Source: a virus. From it: a stretch of 64,000 nucleotides of DNA. Position numbers and translations under genes: made by a program. Below, in pieces: positions 1 through 10,090 of this stretch. The stretch spans positions 28,213-92,212 of the IMG/VR virus record IMGVR_UViG_3300042330_000433; one strand, 5' to 3'. How positions within the stretch are numbered: the stretch's first letter is position 1; each line of letters starts with the position of its first letter. The notes under the pieces were generated by a model. It made no database searches. It was not told the origin of the DNA and saw nothing but the letters and a program-made list of their open reading frames with translations.

Positions 1-2
1 TA

Positions 3-413
3 CATATTAAATCAGCTTTAACAACTGTTAAACCAACTGTTAGAACAGCTATACCTTTTAATTTTGTAAGTAAGCAACGTGCTATATATAGTAAAAATTC
101 ACCTTTTAATAAAGCTGTATTTGCTTTTTTAGATAATGATAGATATATTTACATATTGAGTACAAATAATGCTCATAAATTAATAGAGTGTTTAACAATT
201 ACTGGTATATTTGAAGATCCATTAGAATTATTAAATTATACAAATTGTTGTGATTGTAATGATGCTATACCTTGTTTTAATAAAATGACAAGTAATTATC
301 CATTACAACCTCATTATATTGATTTAATTAAAAATGAAATTGTAAGTGAAGAACTTAAAAAATTAAGAATTTCAGAAGATGAAATAAATAATAGTGTAGA
401 TGACAAGCAATAA
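3..413 (+). CDS. C-terminal part of a structural protein (5' end outside window)
   Basis: The reading frame is open from the left edge to the stop at 413, so this is the end of a gene that starts before the window; a TTG at 156 is only an internal codon. The visible 136 residues contain a cysteine cluster (NCCDCNDAIPC) and an acidic tail. I do not recognise the family. It overlaps the next gene by 14 bases and lies just before the IHF-like and gp4-like genes, where crAss-like phages keep head-tail ring proteins, so a virion role is inferred from position only. Confidence 0.6.
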   Translation, partial: HIKSALTTVKPTVRTAIPFNFVSKQRAIYSKNSPFNKAVFAFLDNDRYIYILSTNNAHKLIECLTITGIFEDPLELLNYTNCCDCNDAIPCFNKMTSNYPLQPHYIDLIKNEIVSEELKKLRISEDEINNSVDDKQ

Positions 414-924
414 AAATCCTAGAACTGAAGGCAAAATTAAAACACATTTTGGAATGAAAGATTATTTTAAATATTTTAAAAAAGAATATCCTACTATAGA
501 TATTACCAATAAAAAATATTATGACATAATTGCAGATTTTAATGAAAAAATATGTGAATTAATTATTAATGATAATGTTGAATATAACTTACCAAATTTA
601 GGTTCTTCATTATGTGTTAAAAAAACTAAAAAAGTACCTAAGATTGTAGATGGTAAATTACTAAATACAACTCCTGTAGATTGGGTAGCTACAAATAAAT
701 TATGGAATGAAGATGAAGAAGCTAAAGAAAAGAAACTTTTAGTTAGATATAGTAATTATCATACTTCAAAATATGTTTTTAGAATTTATTTTAAAAAATA
801 TGTTTATCCATTTAAAAACAAAAAATATTTCAAATTTAAATCTAATAGAACATTCGCAAGATTATTAGCTAAAAGAATTAAAGATGAAGAACAAGACAAA
901 TATGATGCATTTTTATTATACTAA
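400..924 (+). CDS. IHF-like / head-tail ring protein of crAss-like phages
   Basis: A 174-residue basic protein. Its first half (about residues 15-70) has the pattern FNEKICELII followed by YNLPNLGSSLCV. This resembles the HU/IHF-like domain that comparative studies of crAss-like phages place in the structural block next to the gp4-like tail protein. The second half is rich in Lys, Tyr and Phe. The ATG overlaps the end of the preceding gene, and the next gene starts 3 bases after the stop, so the genes are probably co-translated. A structural role is more likely than regulatory DNA bending. The family call rests on motif resemblance and gene order. Confidence 0.5.
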   Translation: MTSNKNPRTEGKIKTHFGMKDYFKYFKKEYPTIDITNKKYYDIIADFNEKICELIINDNVEYNLPNLGSSLCVKKTKKVPKIVDGKLLNTTPVDWVATNKLWNEDEEAKEKKLLVRYSNYHTSKYVFRIYFKKYVYPFKNKKYFKFKSNRTFARLLAKRIKDEEQDKYDAFLLY

Positions 925-927
925 AAT

Positions 928-1641
928 ATGACAAATTCAAATTACAAATCGTTAGGTTCAATTATATGGTCTTTATTAAAGAATCCATTAGCTGAACAAT
1001 TAACATACGAAGAAGCTGCTGAGTATGCTTTAGAAGGAATTAAATTACTTGGTGCGCCAGTTATATATTTATCTAAAGTAGAACGGAAAGTTTTACAATT
1101 ACATAAAACAGATATACCTTGTGATTTATTATACATAGAAGGTGTTAAATATTTTGGAAATAACAGTGAAGGTGTAGCTATGAGAGAAGCTACAAATTCT
1201 TTTCATATTGATTCAAATCAATTAGAATCAAATGATTATGGAAATAATGAGTTTACTTATAAAATACAAAAAGGTATTTTGTTTAGTTCAATGGCTGAAG
1301 GGTGTGTAGATATTGCTTATAAAGGTATTGCTACAGATGATGAAGGTTATCCTTTAATACCAGATAATCAAAAAGTTCAATTAGCTTTAGAATACTATAT
1401 TTTAAGTAGATATTTAGAACCACTATGGTTAATGGGTAAAGTAACAGATAAAGCTTTTGAATATATTCAACAAAAAAGATTTTTCTATATGGCTAGTGCA
1501 CAAACAGGTGTAATGATGCCTAGTATAGATAAAATGGAAAGTTTAATGAATGGTATTAATAGATTGATTGTAAATACAACTTCTCACAAAGATAGCTTTA
1601 AAAAATTAGGAGAAAAAGAATATATAAAAAAATATAATTAA
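928..1641 (+). CDS. Tail stabilisation / ring protein, P22 gp4-like
   Basis: A 237-residue protein directly before the large gp10-like gene. Its length, mostly helical composition and position match the P22 gp4-like adaptor (head completion/ring) protein of crAss-like podoviruses, which sits under the portal and carries the tail. The middle (SFHIDSNQLESNDY) fits the adaptor family, where helices flank a short loop region. It starts 3 bases after the preceding gene and ends 2 bases before the next. No catalytic motif is visible or expected. The assignment relies mainly on synteny and size. Confidence 0.55.
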   Translation: MTNSNYKSLGSIIWSLLKNPLAEQLTYEEAAEYALEGIKLLGAPVIYLSKVERKVLQLHKTDIPCDLLYIEGVKYFGNNSEGVAMREATNSFHIDSNQLESNDYGNNEFTYKIQKGILFSSMAEGCVDIAYKGIATDDEGYPLIPDNQKVQLALEYYILSRYLEPLWLMGKVTDKAFEYIQQKRFFYMASAQTGVMMPSIDKMESLMNGINRLIVNTTSHKDSFKKLGEKEYIKKYN

Positions 1642-1643
1642 CA

Positions 1644-4600
1644 ATGAATAAATCCGTAACTCAGACTTATAATGGAATGCAACAAGACCTTACTAAGTCT
1701 AAATTCTCAAATAATTTTTATTTTGAAGGTAAAAATATTAGAATTGTTACAACTGATTCACAAAGTACAAATTCTGTAACTAATGAAAAAGGTAATTCTT
1801 TAATACTTTCTATACCTACTCCTATAATAAATTATACTACAAAAATTATAACTTATGGTTTAAACACTTTAAGTTATACAACTGATGAAATTAATAATAC
1901 TTATTTTATATCTGGATTTTCATATGGACAATCTGGAAATCAAGTAATTGTTGGTCATTGTACAATAAGAAATAATATTATTTTATTTACAACTGATAAT
2001 AATGGTTTTGATTGTATTTGGAAAGTAAATGATACTACTTATAATATAGAATTATTATATTTAAGAAATTTAGGTTTTAGTACAAATAATCCTATACAAT
2101 GTATTAATAATTATGAAAATGAAATAATTGATAAAATATATTGGGTAGATGGTAAACATCAAACAAGATTTTTAAATATATATAATTCAATTGCAAATTT
2201 AGATGCTGAAAATTTAATAGATTTAAGTATTAATAATATTCAATTTGTTGGAACTTTTAATTTAGATCAACCTGAAATAATTGATGTATTACAAGGTAGT
2301 ATTCATACTGCAGGTGTTATACAATATGCTTATAATTTATATAGAATAAATGGAACTCAAACTAAAATTAGTCCGCTAAGTGAACAAGTTGCTTTAGATA
2401 AAGGAACTGATAGTGGAGGCGGTGGTGTTAATGAAATTGTAGGTTCATTACCTGTTATAAAAATTGATAATATTGATCCAACTTATACTAATATAAGATT
2501 ATATGCTGTAAAATACACTTCATTCAATGAAACACCTGAAATATCTCTAATATTAGATAGAAGTATAAATGATGTAAGTGAGATTATATATTATGATGAT
2601 GGTAATATTATAAATACAATTAGTTTAGAAGAATTTTTATTTTTAGGTTCTGATATAATTATACCTAAACATATTAATACTAAAGAAAACAGATTATTTT
2701 TTGCAAATTATAAAGAAAATAATTTTGATATAAATACATATGGTGAAGTAAATAGTATTGATACTAGAGCATATTCTTTTCCAACAAGTTCAACAACAGT
2801 TAATGTTTATAATTCATTATATGATAACTCTGGTATACTAGATTCATTAGAAGCACCAATAACAATTAATTCTTCCGTAATATCTGGAGCAACAATTGTA
2901 CCTTATGAAAATTCTACTATTAATATTAATTATGATGTTAATAATAAACAATTTAATAATAATATTATTGGTGGTGAAGGTGCTTATTTAAAATATAAAC
3001 TTGTAAGAAATCAAGTTGGCGGTATCAATTTTACAACTGAAGATACTAAAGGTAAGTTTTTAAAAGATAATGAGATATACAGATTAGGTATTCAATTTTA
3101 TAATAAATATGGTCAAAATAGTTTACCTAAATGGATTGCTGATTTTAAAACAATTGTTGTAGGAAACCAATCTAATTTAAATGGATATTATGCTTCTATT
3201 GAAATTACATTAAAACCTTTATTTTATACATGGTTAGCTAATAATAATAATTTTTTAGATGAAAATGGTAATTATGATGATGCTTTAAAACCAGTAGGTT
3301 ATAAATTATTAAGAGCTGAAAGAACATTATTAGATAAAACTATTATTTGTCAAGGTTTAATTAACGGTATGTTATCTCAAGTTATTGGTGATGATACTGG
3401 TGGTTCTGGTGGAATTGATGCAGCGGCTATTATACGAGCAAACAATGGTTTAAAAATACCGTCAATGATGCGTAGATTTGATGAATATTTATGTCCAATG
3501 TGGAGAAATGAATGTTATTCTAGACTTGATAAATTTACAGGTGATCATCCTGAATTTGTTAATAATTTTATACCTTTTGAAGTAAATGGAGATGCTGCTA
3601 ATGAAGTTTATAAAGCTACAGAAGCTGATCGATGGACTGCTGGTACATATCAATTTACTAAATTAATGCAATTATTTTCACCTGAAGTAATGTTTAATAG
3701 TTTACAATCACTTGGGGATTGCACTTTAGTTAATATAGGTGGATTTGAAAATGATTTTAATTCTTCTTGGGCTCAAGTAAGACAAGTAAAAACTAAAGAA
3801 GTTACAACAGATGGTAAAACTTTTAATGCAATATCTCCACATGATATTAAAGCTTATGATACTGGAAACTTTCAATTAAATTTTGGTGAAAGAGATCAAA
3901 TTCAATTTCATGGTTTTTTTGGACACGGTCAAGATGATGAAATAAATTTTGTTCAAACATTTAGAAAATATACTGGTAATTTTATAAATTCAAATACATT
4001 AAACACTCATAAAAATATTTATGGTATACCTTTACTTGTTGAAAAAGGTCAAGGTAGAACTAGTTATAATAATGACCCAGATATGGTTTTCTATAATTCT
4101 TTAGAAAATTTATCAGCAGATAGAGTTTTAAACTTTGTAAATACTTGGGGTGCTAAAAATATTACATTTGCTTTAGGTAATGATACTTTAGATACTGAAA
4201 ATAGAGAAGGTATGGAAGAATTATATACAAATTCTGGTATAATGGATAGTGGTACAGGTTTAATATGTGAATTTAGAATACCTCAAGCATTAGTATATCT
4301 TGGAAATATATACGGTGGTAATTCTTATGAGTCTAAAAAAAGAACTAATTATATTGAAATTGGAACATATAATGATATTATCAATAATATATATAATTGT
4401 AAACACGCAGGTGATACTTTTATATCTAATTTTAAATTTACAAAATTAGTAAAAACAGATACTGAAGTTTATTCAAAAAATTCTTTTCAATTTACAGAAA
4501 TTGTAGAATTTAGAGTTGAAACAACTGTTGATTTAAAAAATAGAAATGATCTTTCAATAGAAGAATGGGATGCTAGATTTCAACCAAGATATGAAGAATA

Positions 4601-5732
4601 TCAAAAATATAATAAAGTGTATTCACAAGAACCTACTTTAATATTAAGAAGAGATTTGGATTATAAATTTAAAAGAGTAGATTCTTTTGACACTAATGTA
4701 ATATGTAGTAAATTAAAATCTCCAGGTGAAGTAATTGATAATTGGACAGATATTGAAGTTAATAATATATTAACATTAAAAGGACAGTTTGGACCAATCA
4801 ATTGTTTACATTCTCATAAAGATGAATTATATACTTTACAAGATACAGGTTTTGCAAGATTATCAATTAATCCTAGAGTTCAAGTTCAAGGTGATGATGG
4901 TTTAGCTTTACAATTAGGAACTGGTCAAGTATTAGATGATTACAATTATATTTCTACAGAATCAGGAACTTTAAATAAATGGTCAGTAATTAGCTCACCA
5001 TCTACACTATATTACTACGATACTTTAAATAAGTCATTAAATAGTTTTACAGGTGGTTTAAAAGGATTGTCTGATGAAAAAGGTATGCATATATACTTTA
5101 CAAATAATACTGTCTTAAATAGTCTTAAAATAGATAATCCATTAATTGGTACAGGTGTAAGTGCAGGATATGATTATATTAATAATGAATTATTTATGAG
5201 TTTTCATCAACCTAATCCATTTACAATATGTTACAATGAAAGTAAACAATATTTTACAAGTTTTTATGATTATATTCCTAATAGATATATTTCAAAAGGT
5301 CATTATTTAATTACTACAAATCCTGCTAATAATAGTATTTACTTACAATATGCAGGAGAATATAATACTTTTTATGGTGTTAAATATCCTTCTAGTGTTA
5401 CATTTAATGTTAATCCAGAACCAACTAAAGATTGTGTATTTAACAATATTAATTTTAAATCTGATGTTACTTTAAATAATGTAGATCAAGTAAATAGAAC
5501 ATTAACTCATATACAAGCTTATAATGACTATCAAGATAGTGGTTTAATACCATTAATTGTTGGTAGAAATAATAATCTTAGACGTAAGTTTAGAGATTGG
5601 AATGCTTTAATACCTAGACAAAGTAGAAATAGAATTAGATCTCCTTATATGAAACTTAAAGTTCAGTTTACAAATCCTGATAATTTAAAAATGATATTAC
5701 ACGATTTAAACATTTATTATACAACATATTAA
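1644..5732 (+). CDS. Tail muzzle / stabilisation protein, P22 gp10-like
   Basis: A 1362-residue protein starting MNKSVTQTYNGMQQDLTKSK and continuing through NNFYFEGKNIRI. This N-terminus is typical of the large 'stabilisation protein' of crAss-like phages, which forms the tail barrel or muzzle. The rest is rich in Asn, Ile, Thr and Tyr with alternating hydrophobic residues, suggesting beta-propeller or beta-rich structure, and no enzymatic motif is visible. The terminal part (GRNNNLRRKFRDWNALIPR...) is also typical of the family. It is the last gene of the tail group and is followed by a promoter-terminator interval rather than another tightly coupled gene. Confidence 0.75.
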   Translation: MNKSVTQTYNGMQQDLTKSKFSNNFYFEGKNIRIVTTDSQSTNSVTNEKGNSLILSIPTPIINYTTKIITYGLNTLSYTTDEINNTYFISGFSYGQSGNQVIVGHCTIRNNIILFTTDNNGFDCIWKVNDTTYNIELLYLRNLGFSTNNPIQCINNYENEIIDKIYWVDGKHQTRFLNIYNSIANLDAENLIDLSINNIQFVGTFNLDQPEIIDVLQGSIHTAGVIQYAYNLYRINGTQTKISPLSEQVALDKGTDSGGGGVNEIVGSLPVIKIDNIDPTYTNIRLYAVKYTSFNETPEISLILDRSINDVSEIIYYDDGNIINTISLEEFLFLGSDIIIPKHINTKENRLFFANYKENNFDINTYGEVNSIDTRAYSFPTSSTTVNVYNSLYDNSGILDSLEAPITINSSVISGATIVPYENSTININYDVNNKQFNNNIIGGEGAYLKYKLVRNQVGGINFTTEDTKGKFLKDNEIYRLGIQFYNKYGQNSLPKWIADFKTIVVGNQSNLNGYYASIEITLKPLFYTWLANNNNFLDENGNYDDALKPVGYKLLRAERTLLDKTIICQGLINGMLSQVIGDDTGGSGGIDAAAIIRANNGLKIPSMMRRFDEYLCPMWRNECYSRLDKFTGDHPEFVNNFIPFEVNGDAANEVYKATEADRWTAGTYQFTKLMQLFSPEVMFNSLQSLGDCTLVNIGGFENDFNSSWAQVRQVKTKEVTTDGKTFNAISPHDIKAYDTGNFQLNFGERDQIQFHGFFGHGQDDEINFVQTFRKYTGNFINSNTLNTHKNIYGIPLLVEKGQGRTSYNNDPDMVFYNSLENLSADRVLNFVNTWGAKNITFALGNDTLDTENREGMEELYTNSGIMDSGTGLICEFRIPQALVYLGNIYGGNSYESKKRTNYIEIGTYNDIINNIYNCKHAGDTFISNFKFTKLVKTDTEVYSKNSFQFTEIVEFRVETTVDLKNRNDLSIEEWDARFQPRYEEYQKYNKVYSQEPTLILRRDLDYKFKRVDSFDTNVICSKLKSPGEVIDNWTDIEVNNILTLKGQFGPINCLHSHKDELYTLQDTGFARLSINPRVQVQGDDGLALQLGTGQVLDDYNYISTESGTLNKWSVISSPSTLYYYDTLNKSLNSFTGGLKGLSDEKGMHIYFTNNTVLNSLKIDNPLIGTGVSAGYDYINNELFMSFHQPNPFTICYNESKQYFTSFYDYIPNRYISKGHYLITTNPANNSIYLQYAGEYNTFYGVKYPSSVTFNVNPEPTKDCVFNNINFKSDVTLNNVDQVNRTLTHIQAYNDYQDSGLIPLIVGRNNNLRRKFRDWNALIPRQSRNRIRSPYMKLKVQFTNPDNLKMILHDLNIYYTTY

Positions 5733-5760
5733 AATATAATATAAAATAAATAATAAAAAA

Positions 5761-5792
5761 CTTGTTTTATATATAAATATTTTGTATATTTG
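5761..5792 (+). promoter_or_regulatory. Bacteroidota-type promoter before a terminator
   Basis: CTTG at 5761-5764, a 20-base spacer, then TATATTTG at 5785-5792. This fits the Bacteroidota housekeeping promoter (TTTG, about 19 bp, TAnnTTTG) except for the first base. The interval lies after the muzzle gene and before the GIY-YIG gene. Transcription would start near 5799, only about 22 bases before the hairpin at 5821, so it may make a very short RNA or read through at a fixed rate. Confidence 0.55.
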
Positions 5793-5820
5793 TATATAAC
5801 TCATTTAATAATAAATAACT

Positions 5821-5853
5821 AAGGAGAAGAATTAATTTTCTTCTCCTTTTTTT
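5821..5853 (+). terminator. Rho-independent terminator
   Basis: A perfect 11-bp stem (5821-5831 with 5838-5848), 6-base loop TTAATT, followed by a run of T to 5853. It would end transcripts of the structural block, and also any RNA started at the promoter just upstream. Confidence 0.8.
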
Positions 5854-5869
5854 ATAACTAATAAATAAT

Positions 5870-6454
5870 ATGATAGGTATTTATAAAATAACTTCTCCAA
5901 CTAATAGAATTTATATAGGTCAAAGTAATAATATAGAACTTAGATTTAAATTTTATAAAAATTTAAGATGTAAATCTCAAATACGATTATATCGTTCATT
6001 TTTAAAACATAATGTTGATCAACACAAATTTGAAATAATTGAAGAATGTGATATTAAAGAATTAAATAATAAAGAACGATATTGGCAAGATTATTATGAT
6101 GTAATATCTAACAAAGGTATGAATTGTATATTAACTAATGCAGATAATAAATCTGGAAAATTATCAAAATTTACAAAAAATAAATTAAGTAAATCTACAA
6201 AAGGTGTTAAAAAATCTCCAGAACATTGTAAAAAATTAGGTTTAGCTAAAAAAGGTATTAAATTATCAGAAAACCATAAATTAAAAGTAAGTTTAAATAG
6301 TAAACAATCTAAAAAAGTAATAAATTTAGAAACAAATACGATATATAATTCAATAAAAGAAGCTTCTATTAAATTAAATATAAATTATAGAACGTTATCT
6401 TGGAGAATAAATAATAATCATAAAACATTAAAATTTTTAAATAATGAACAATAA
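5870..6454 (+). CDS. GIY-YIG homing endonuclease (copy 1)
   Basis: A 194-residue protein with the GIY-YIG nuclease core at the N-terminus: MIGIYKIT ... RIYIGQS at residues 1-20, conserved Arg around residue 26, and RYWQDYYD near residue 65. A basic, Ser/Lys-rich middle follows, then a C-terminal NUMOD-like/HTH segment (VINLETNTIYNSIKEASIKL) that reads DNA. It is free-standing, placed between the muzzle and cargo genes, and its stop overlaps the next ATG by 11 bases. Two related copies occur on the other strand at 55803-56351 and 61042-61678. It is probably a selfish element that spreads by cutting sites in related phages. Confidence 0.9.
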   Translation: MIGIYKITSPTNRIYIGQSNNIELRFKFYKNLRCKSQIRLYRSFLKHNVDQHKFEIIEECDIKELNNKERYWQDYYDVISNKGMNCILTNADNKSGKLSKFTKNKLSKSTKGVKKSPEHCKKLGLAKKGIKLSENHKLKVSLNSKQSKKVINLETNTIYNSIKEASIKLNINYRTLSWRINNNHKTLKFLNNEQ

Positions 6455-8102
6455 ATTAACAGAATTTAATACTGGAGGAACACATTCAGAAAACAAATAT
6501 GGTGGAATACCAATTGGATCAAATACTACTGTTGAAGAAAATGAAAGTAAAAAAGATAATTTTATTTATAGTGACAGAATTCCTATAAATGAAGATACAA
6601 TTAAACAATTTAATCTTCCAAATTATATAAAAAATAAAAGTATTTCTGGAGCTGCAAAAAGTATCAATGATAAATTTAAAGATAGGCAAGATAAATATGC
6701 AACAGAAACTAAAAATACTTTATTAGATAGATTAGCTCAAGCACAAGAATCTATTAAAGCACAAGAAGCTCAAATGAATCAGTCTATGATGGCTAATTCA
6801 CAACAAGTTCCAGATATGATGAATGGTGAAATACCAGCAGGTATGGAAGAATTTACACAAACAGAACAAATGTTTATGGGTGGTGAAGTTCCTACAGAAG
6901 GTGTTGCTGGAGCAGAAGGAATGGATCCTATGTTATCTGCAGGTACTAAAATGTTACCTAGTTTACTTAGTGGAGATAAAAATCAAATGATCACATCAGG
7001 TGTTGAAACAGGTTTTGGTTTAGCAGGTACAGCTATTGGTGGTCCTGTAGGTGGTATGATTGGTAGCACTGTAGGTAAAGCTGTATCTCCAATGATTTCT
7101 AAATTACTAAATGATAAGAAACAACAAAAAATGTTAAACCAACAAGCTATTAAAGCAAGTTCTACTTTTTCTAGTGATTTTGCATTAGGTGGACCAATTT
7201 ATCCTAATTTTACTAAAGTTAATCCATATGAAGGAGAACTTGGTAGTTCTAAATTTGATTATCCATTTACAAAATTTCCTAAACCAGATTTACCAGCAAT
7301 TGAAGCACCTAATTTAGAAGGTTTAGATCCTGGTATTGAAATAAATGATTTGTCTGAAAGAAATGGATATTCTAATCCTAATTTAGCACCAGATCCTAAA
7401 ACTACTAATATGGGTAAAATGTATCCTAAAGCAGATTTATCAAAAGTAGGTGATTATTTAGATAAAAATGGTGGTAAATTTTTAAAATATGCACCAGTTG
7501 CTATGAATGCTTATCAACTATCTAAATTAAAACCTGCTGAAAATAAAAGATTAGATAGAATGTCTGGTAGATATAATCCAGAATATGTTGATGAAAAAAC
7601 ATTACAAAATATTGCAGGTAATGATATGGATAATACTGTTAATGCAATTACTCAAAGTGGTGGTTCACAAGGTGCTGTTAGAAATGCAATTCTTGGAGCA
7701 GGATTAAATAGAACTAAAGGTTTATCAAATGCTTACATTTCAGCTAATGCTCAAAATAGAGCTACTAATGATAAAGCTCAAAGTTTTAATAGTAATATTG
7801 ATCAGTTTAATGCACAAACACAACATCAAGAACAACAAAACTGGGAACAAAATGAAGCTGCTGTTAGAAATGAAAAATCTAAATATTTAGCTGCTATTGG
7901 AAATGATCTTGGTGAAGTTGGTAAAGAAGAAGTTAATAAAAATCAAATTGCTGAATCTTTAGGTTACTCTTGGGATGGTAAATATATGGTTGATAAAAAA
8001 ACTGGAGAAAAAATAGCATATGAAGATGCAATTGCACAATCAAAAATGCAAACAAAAGCATATGGTGGATTTATAAAAATGAATAAAATAGGAAGAAAAT
8101 AA
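6444..8102 (+). CDS. Virion cargo / structural protein of crAss-like phages
   Basis: A 552-residue protein whose N-terminus carries GGTHSENKYGGIPIG at about residues 11-25, a motif found in crAss-like and other Bacteroidota phage virion proteins (GGTHExNPxGGIP). A Met/Gln-rich region (residues 85-150), a glycine-rich hydrophobic stretch (GLAGTAIGGPVGGMIGSTVG, about 190-210) and an Asn/Gln-rich C-terminal half follow. The composition suggests a largely unfolded or helical packaged protein, consistent with the tail-muzzle cargo seen in crAss-like virions. The ATG overlaps the preceding GIY-YIG stop; its own stop overlaps the next start. Exact role unknown. Confidence 0.65.
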   Translation: MNNKLTEFNTGGTHSENKYGGIPIGSNTTVEENESKKDNFIYSDRIPINEDTIKQFNLPNYIKNKSISGAAKSINDKFKDRQDKYATETKNTLLDRLAQAQESIKAQEAQMNQSMMANSQQVPDMMNGEIPAGMEEFTQTEQMFMGGEVPTEGVAGAEGMDPMLSAGTKMLPSLLSGDKNQMITSGVETGFGLAGTAIGGPVGGMIGSTVGKAVSPMISKLLNDKKQQKMLNQQAIKASSTFSSDFALGGPIYPNFTKVNPYEGELGSSKFDYPFTKFPKPDLPAIEAPNLEGLDPGIEINDLSERNGYSNPNLAPDPKTTNMGKMYPKADLSKVGDYLDKNGGKFLKYAPVAMNAYQLSKLKPAENKRLDRMSGRYNPEYVDEKTLQNIAGNDMDNTVNAITQSGGSQGAVRNAILGAGLNRTKGLSNAYISANAQNRATNDKAQSFNSNIDQFNAQTQHQEQQNWEQNEAAVRNEKSKYLAAIGNDLGEVGKEEVNKNQIAESLGYSWDGKYMVDKKTGEKIAYEDAIAQSKMQTKAYGGFIKMNKIGRK

Positions 8103-10087
8103 TGGCAAATAGATTTGATAATGGTTCAGTTTCAGCATATAAACCTCAAAGTTTTCAAGAACTGGCGTTTGTTCCTATGATGAAACGTAAACAACATGAT
8201 GAATTAGAAGCAGCTTATATAAATGCTAAAGTTAATACGGATCCTTTAGATGTACATAAAGATGAAGCACTTCGTCTTAAAAATGAAATTGAAGGTAAAG
8301 TAAGTTCTTTATCAGAACAACTTTCTACAAAAGGTATTACACCAGAAGCTAGAAGTTCATTTTTAAAATTTAATAAAGAATATCAAGACTTAATTTCACC
8401 AACTGGTAGAATAGGTCAAATAAATAATGCTAAAAAAGTATATGCTGAAGAATTTAAAGAATATTTAGAAGATGCTACTAAAAATAAAGGATTTTCAAGA
8501 GAAGATGCTTTATATAATTGGCAAACACAACATCATCCTAAATATACAGGATATAATGATGCTAGAGAAATTAAAAATATTGATTCATATGGTGCACCAA
8601 AAAGACATATTTTACAAGAAGATTTAAAATTAGTTAAATCTTTATTAGGAGAAAACACACAAACTATTATGAAAAATAATGGTTTCAGTTTTGGAGAAGG
8701 ACCAAATGGTAGTATAATTATACAAGATGGTAAAGGAAGACTTGTTGAAACTAGCAATTATCCTCAATTAAAAGAAGCTCAAGAATATTTAACTAGTAGA
8801 TGGATTCAACCTACAGGTGAAGGAACAATATCTGCTAGATTTGAAAGACAAGATCCTAAAAGAATTATTGATGAAATTAATAATGGTTTAGGTATGATGA
8901 AATCTTACAAATTAGATGACACTAGAGAAACTGATTATTCAATTCAAGGATATACTGCTCCAGAGAAAAATGTAGATCCAACAGGAGTTATTATTAGTAA
9001 TGATAGTACTTTAACTTCAGATGCTGTAGCACAACCTACTTATACTAATGCTTTAGATGAAATTAAAAGATTAAGTTCTTCAAAAAGTAGAAATTCAGCA
9101 GATCAAGCTAAATTAGAAGATTTAATTGAATTAAGACAAAATGCTGATAAAAAATTAAATGCTAATCCTAAATATAATGAATTAACAAAATCTTATAATA
9201 ATGCTCAAAAAGCTTATGAAGATTATGCTAATAAAATGGGAACATTTAAAGATGGTAAATGGCAAAGAGATCCTAATAAAAAAGATCCAACTACATCAAA
9301 TGTTGCTTTTAAATTATCACAATTAAAAGTAAAAGCTGATGAAATTAATACTCAAAGAAGTAAAATAAAAGATAAAGCTTGGGCAAAATCTTCTTCATTA
9401 AGACATAATTATTCATATATGCCATCTACTCCAAAAGAAGAATCTAATTGGAATTTACATAATGAAAATATATTCAATGTAATGAAAGGTGTTGATTTAG
9501 GTAATGTATTAGATTTAACAAGTATTCATACAGCAAGTGGTAGTAAGAAAAATATTGAAGATGTTGATGTTCAAAATATTCAAGAATTATTAAAACATGG
9601 TGATCCAAAATCATTTAAAATTAATAATATTAAAACATATGGTAATAGTAAAACACCTGAAATAACAATGACTTTTAATACTACAGAAAAAGCTTCAGGA
9701 TATGATTTAAAAGGTACAACTGGTTTATTTTCATCAGGTGATGATAATTATGGTGGAGCTAACAAACCAGTTACTGTTACTTTTAAATTGAAAAAATTAA
9801 CTAACTCACCAGATACTGGTTCTGCAGTAGGTTATAAAAATTTAAGTGGTGCTATTGCAGATGCTTGGAAAGATAAAGGTAGAATAAATCAAGTTACTGG
9901 AAATTTCCAAGGAGCGGAAATTTCAACAGCTTTAATTAGTAATAGTTATGCTGATTTAACTAATGATCAATTAGCTCAACGTGCTAGTAGAGATTCTGAT
10001 GCATTAACAGCTTTATATTTAAGAGCTTCAAAAAAAGGAGTTACACCAAAAGTATTACTTCAAAAATACAAAAATAATAAAAGATAA
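8102..10087 (+). CDS. Putative injected virion protein, unknown fold
   Basis: A 661-residue, mostly charged and helical protein with no recognisable enzyme motif. It begins MANRFDNGSVSAYKPQSFQEL and has an extended Lys/Asp/Asn-rich middle (about residues 310-430, SSKSRNSADQAKLEDLIELRQ...) that could form a coiled coil. It overlaps the preceding cargo gene by one base, and the next large gene starts 3 bases after it. In crAss-like phages the genes between the muzzle protein and the RNA polymerase encode proteins packaged in the virion, so I infer the same here. Confidence 0.5.
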   Translation: MANRFDNGSVSAYKPQSFQELAFVPMMKRKQHDELEAAYINAKVNTDPLDVHKDEALRLKNEIEGKVSSLSEQLSTKGITPEARSSFLKFNKEYQDLISPTGRIGQINNAKKVYAEEFKEYLEDATKNKGFSREDALYNWQTQHHPKYTGYNDAREIKNIDSYGAPKRHILQEDLKLVKSLLGENTQTIMKNNGFSFGEGPNGSIIIQDGKGRLVETSNYPQLKEAQEYLTSRWIQPTGEGTISARFERQDPKRIIDEINNGLGMMKSYKLDDTRETDYSIQGYTAPEKNVDPTGVIISNDSTLTSDAVAQPTYTNALDEIKRLSSSKSRNSADQAKLEDLIELRQNADKKLNANPKYNELTKSYNNAQKAYEDYANKMGTFKDGKWQRDPNKKDPTTSNVAFKLSQLKVKADEINTQRSKIKDKAWAKSSSLRHNYSYMPSTPKEESNWNLHNENIFNVMKGVDLGNVLDLTSIHTASGSKKNIEDVDVQNIQELLKHGDPKSFKINNIKTYGNSKTPEITMTFNTTEKASGYDLKGTTGLFSSGDDNYGGANKPVTVTFKLKKLTNSPDTGSAVGYKNLSGAIADAWKDKGRINQVTGNFQGAEISTALISNSYADLTNDQLAQRASRDSDALTALYLRASKKGVTPKVLLQKYKNNKR

Positions 10088-10090
10088 AAA

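Noticed and set aside
156-413. Gene starting at a TTG at 156
   Set aside because: The same frame is open back to base 3, so the TTG is inside a gene cut by the window edge.
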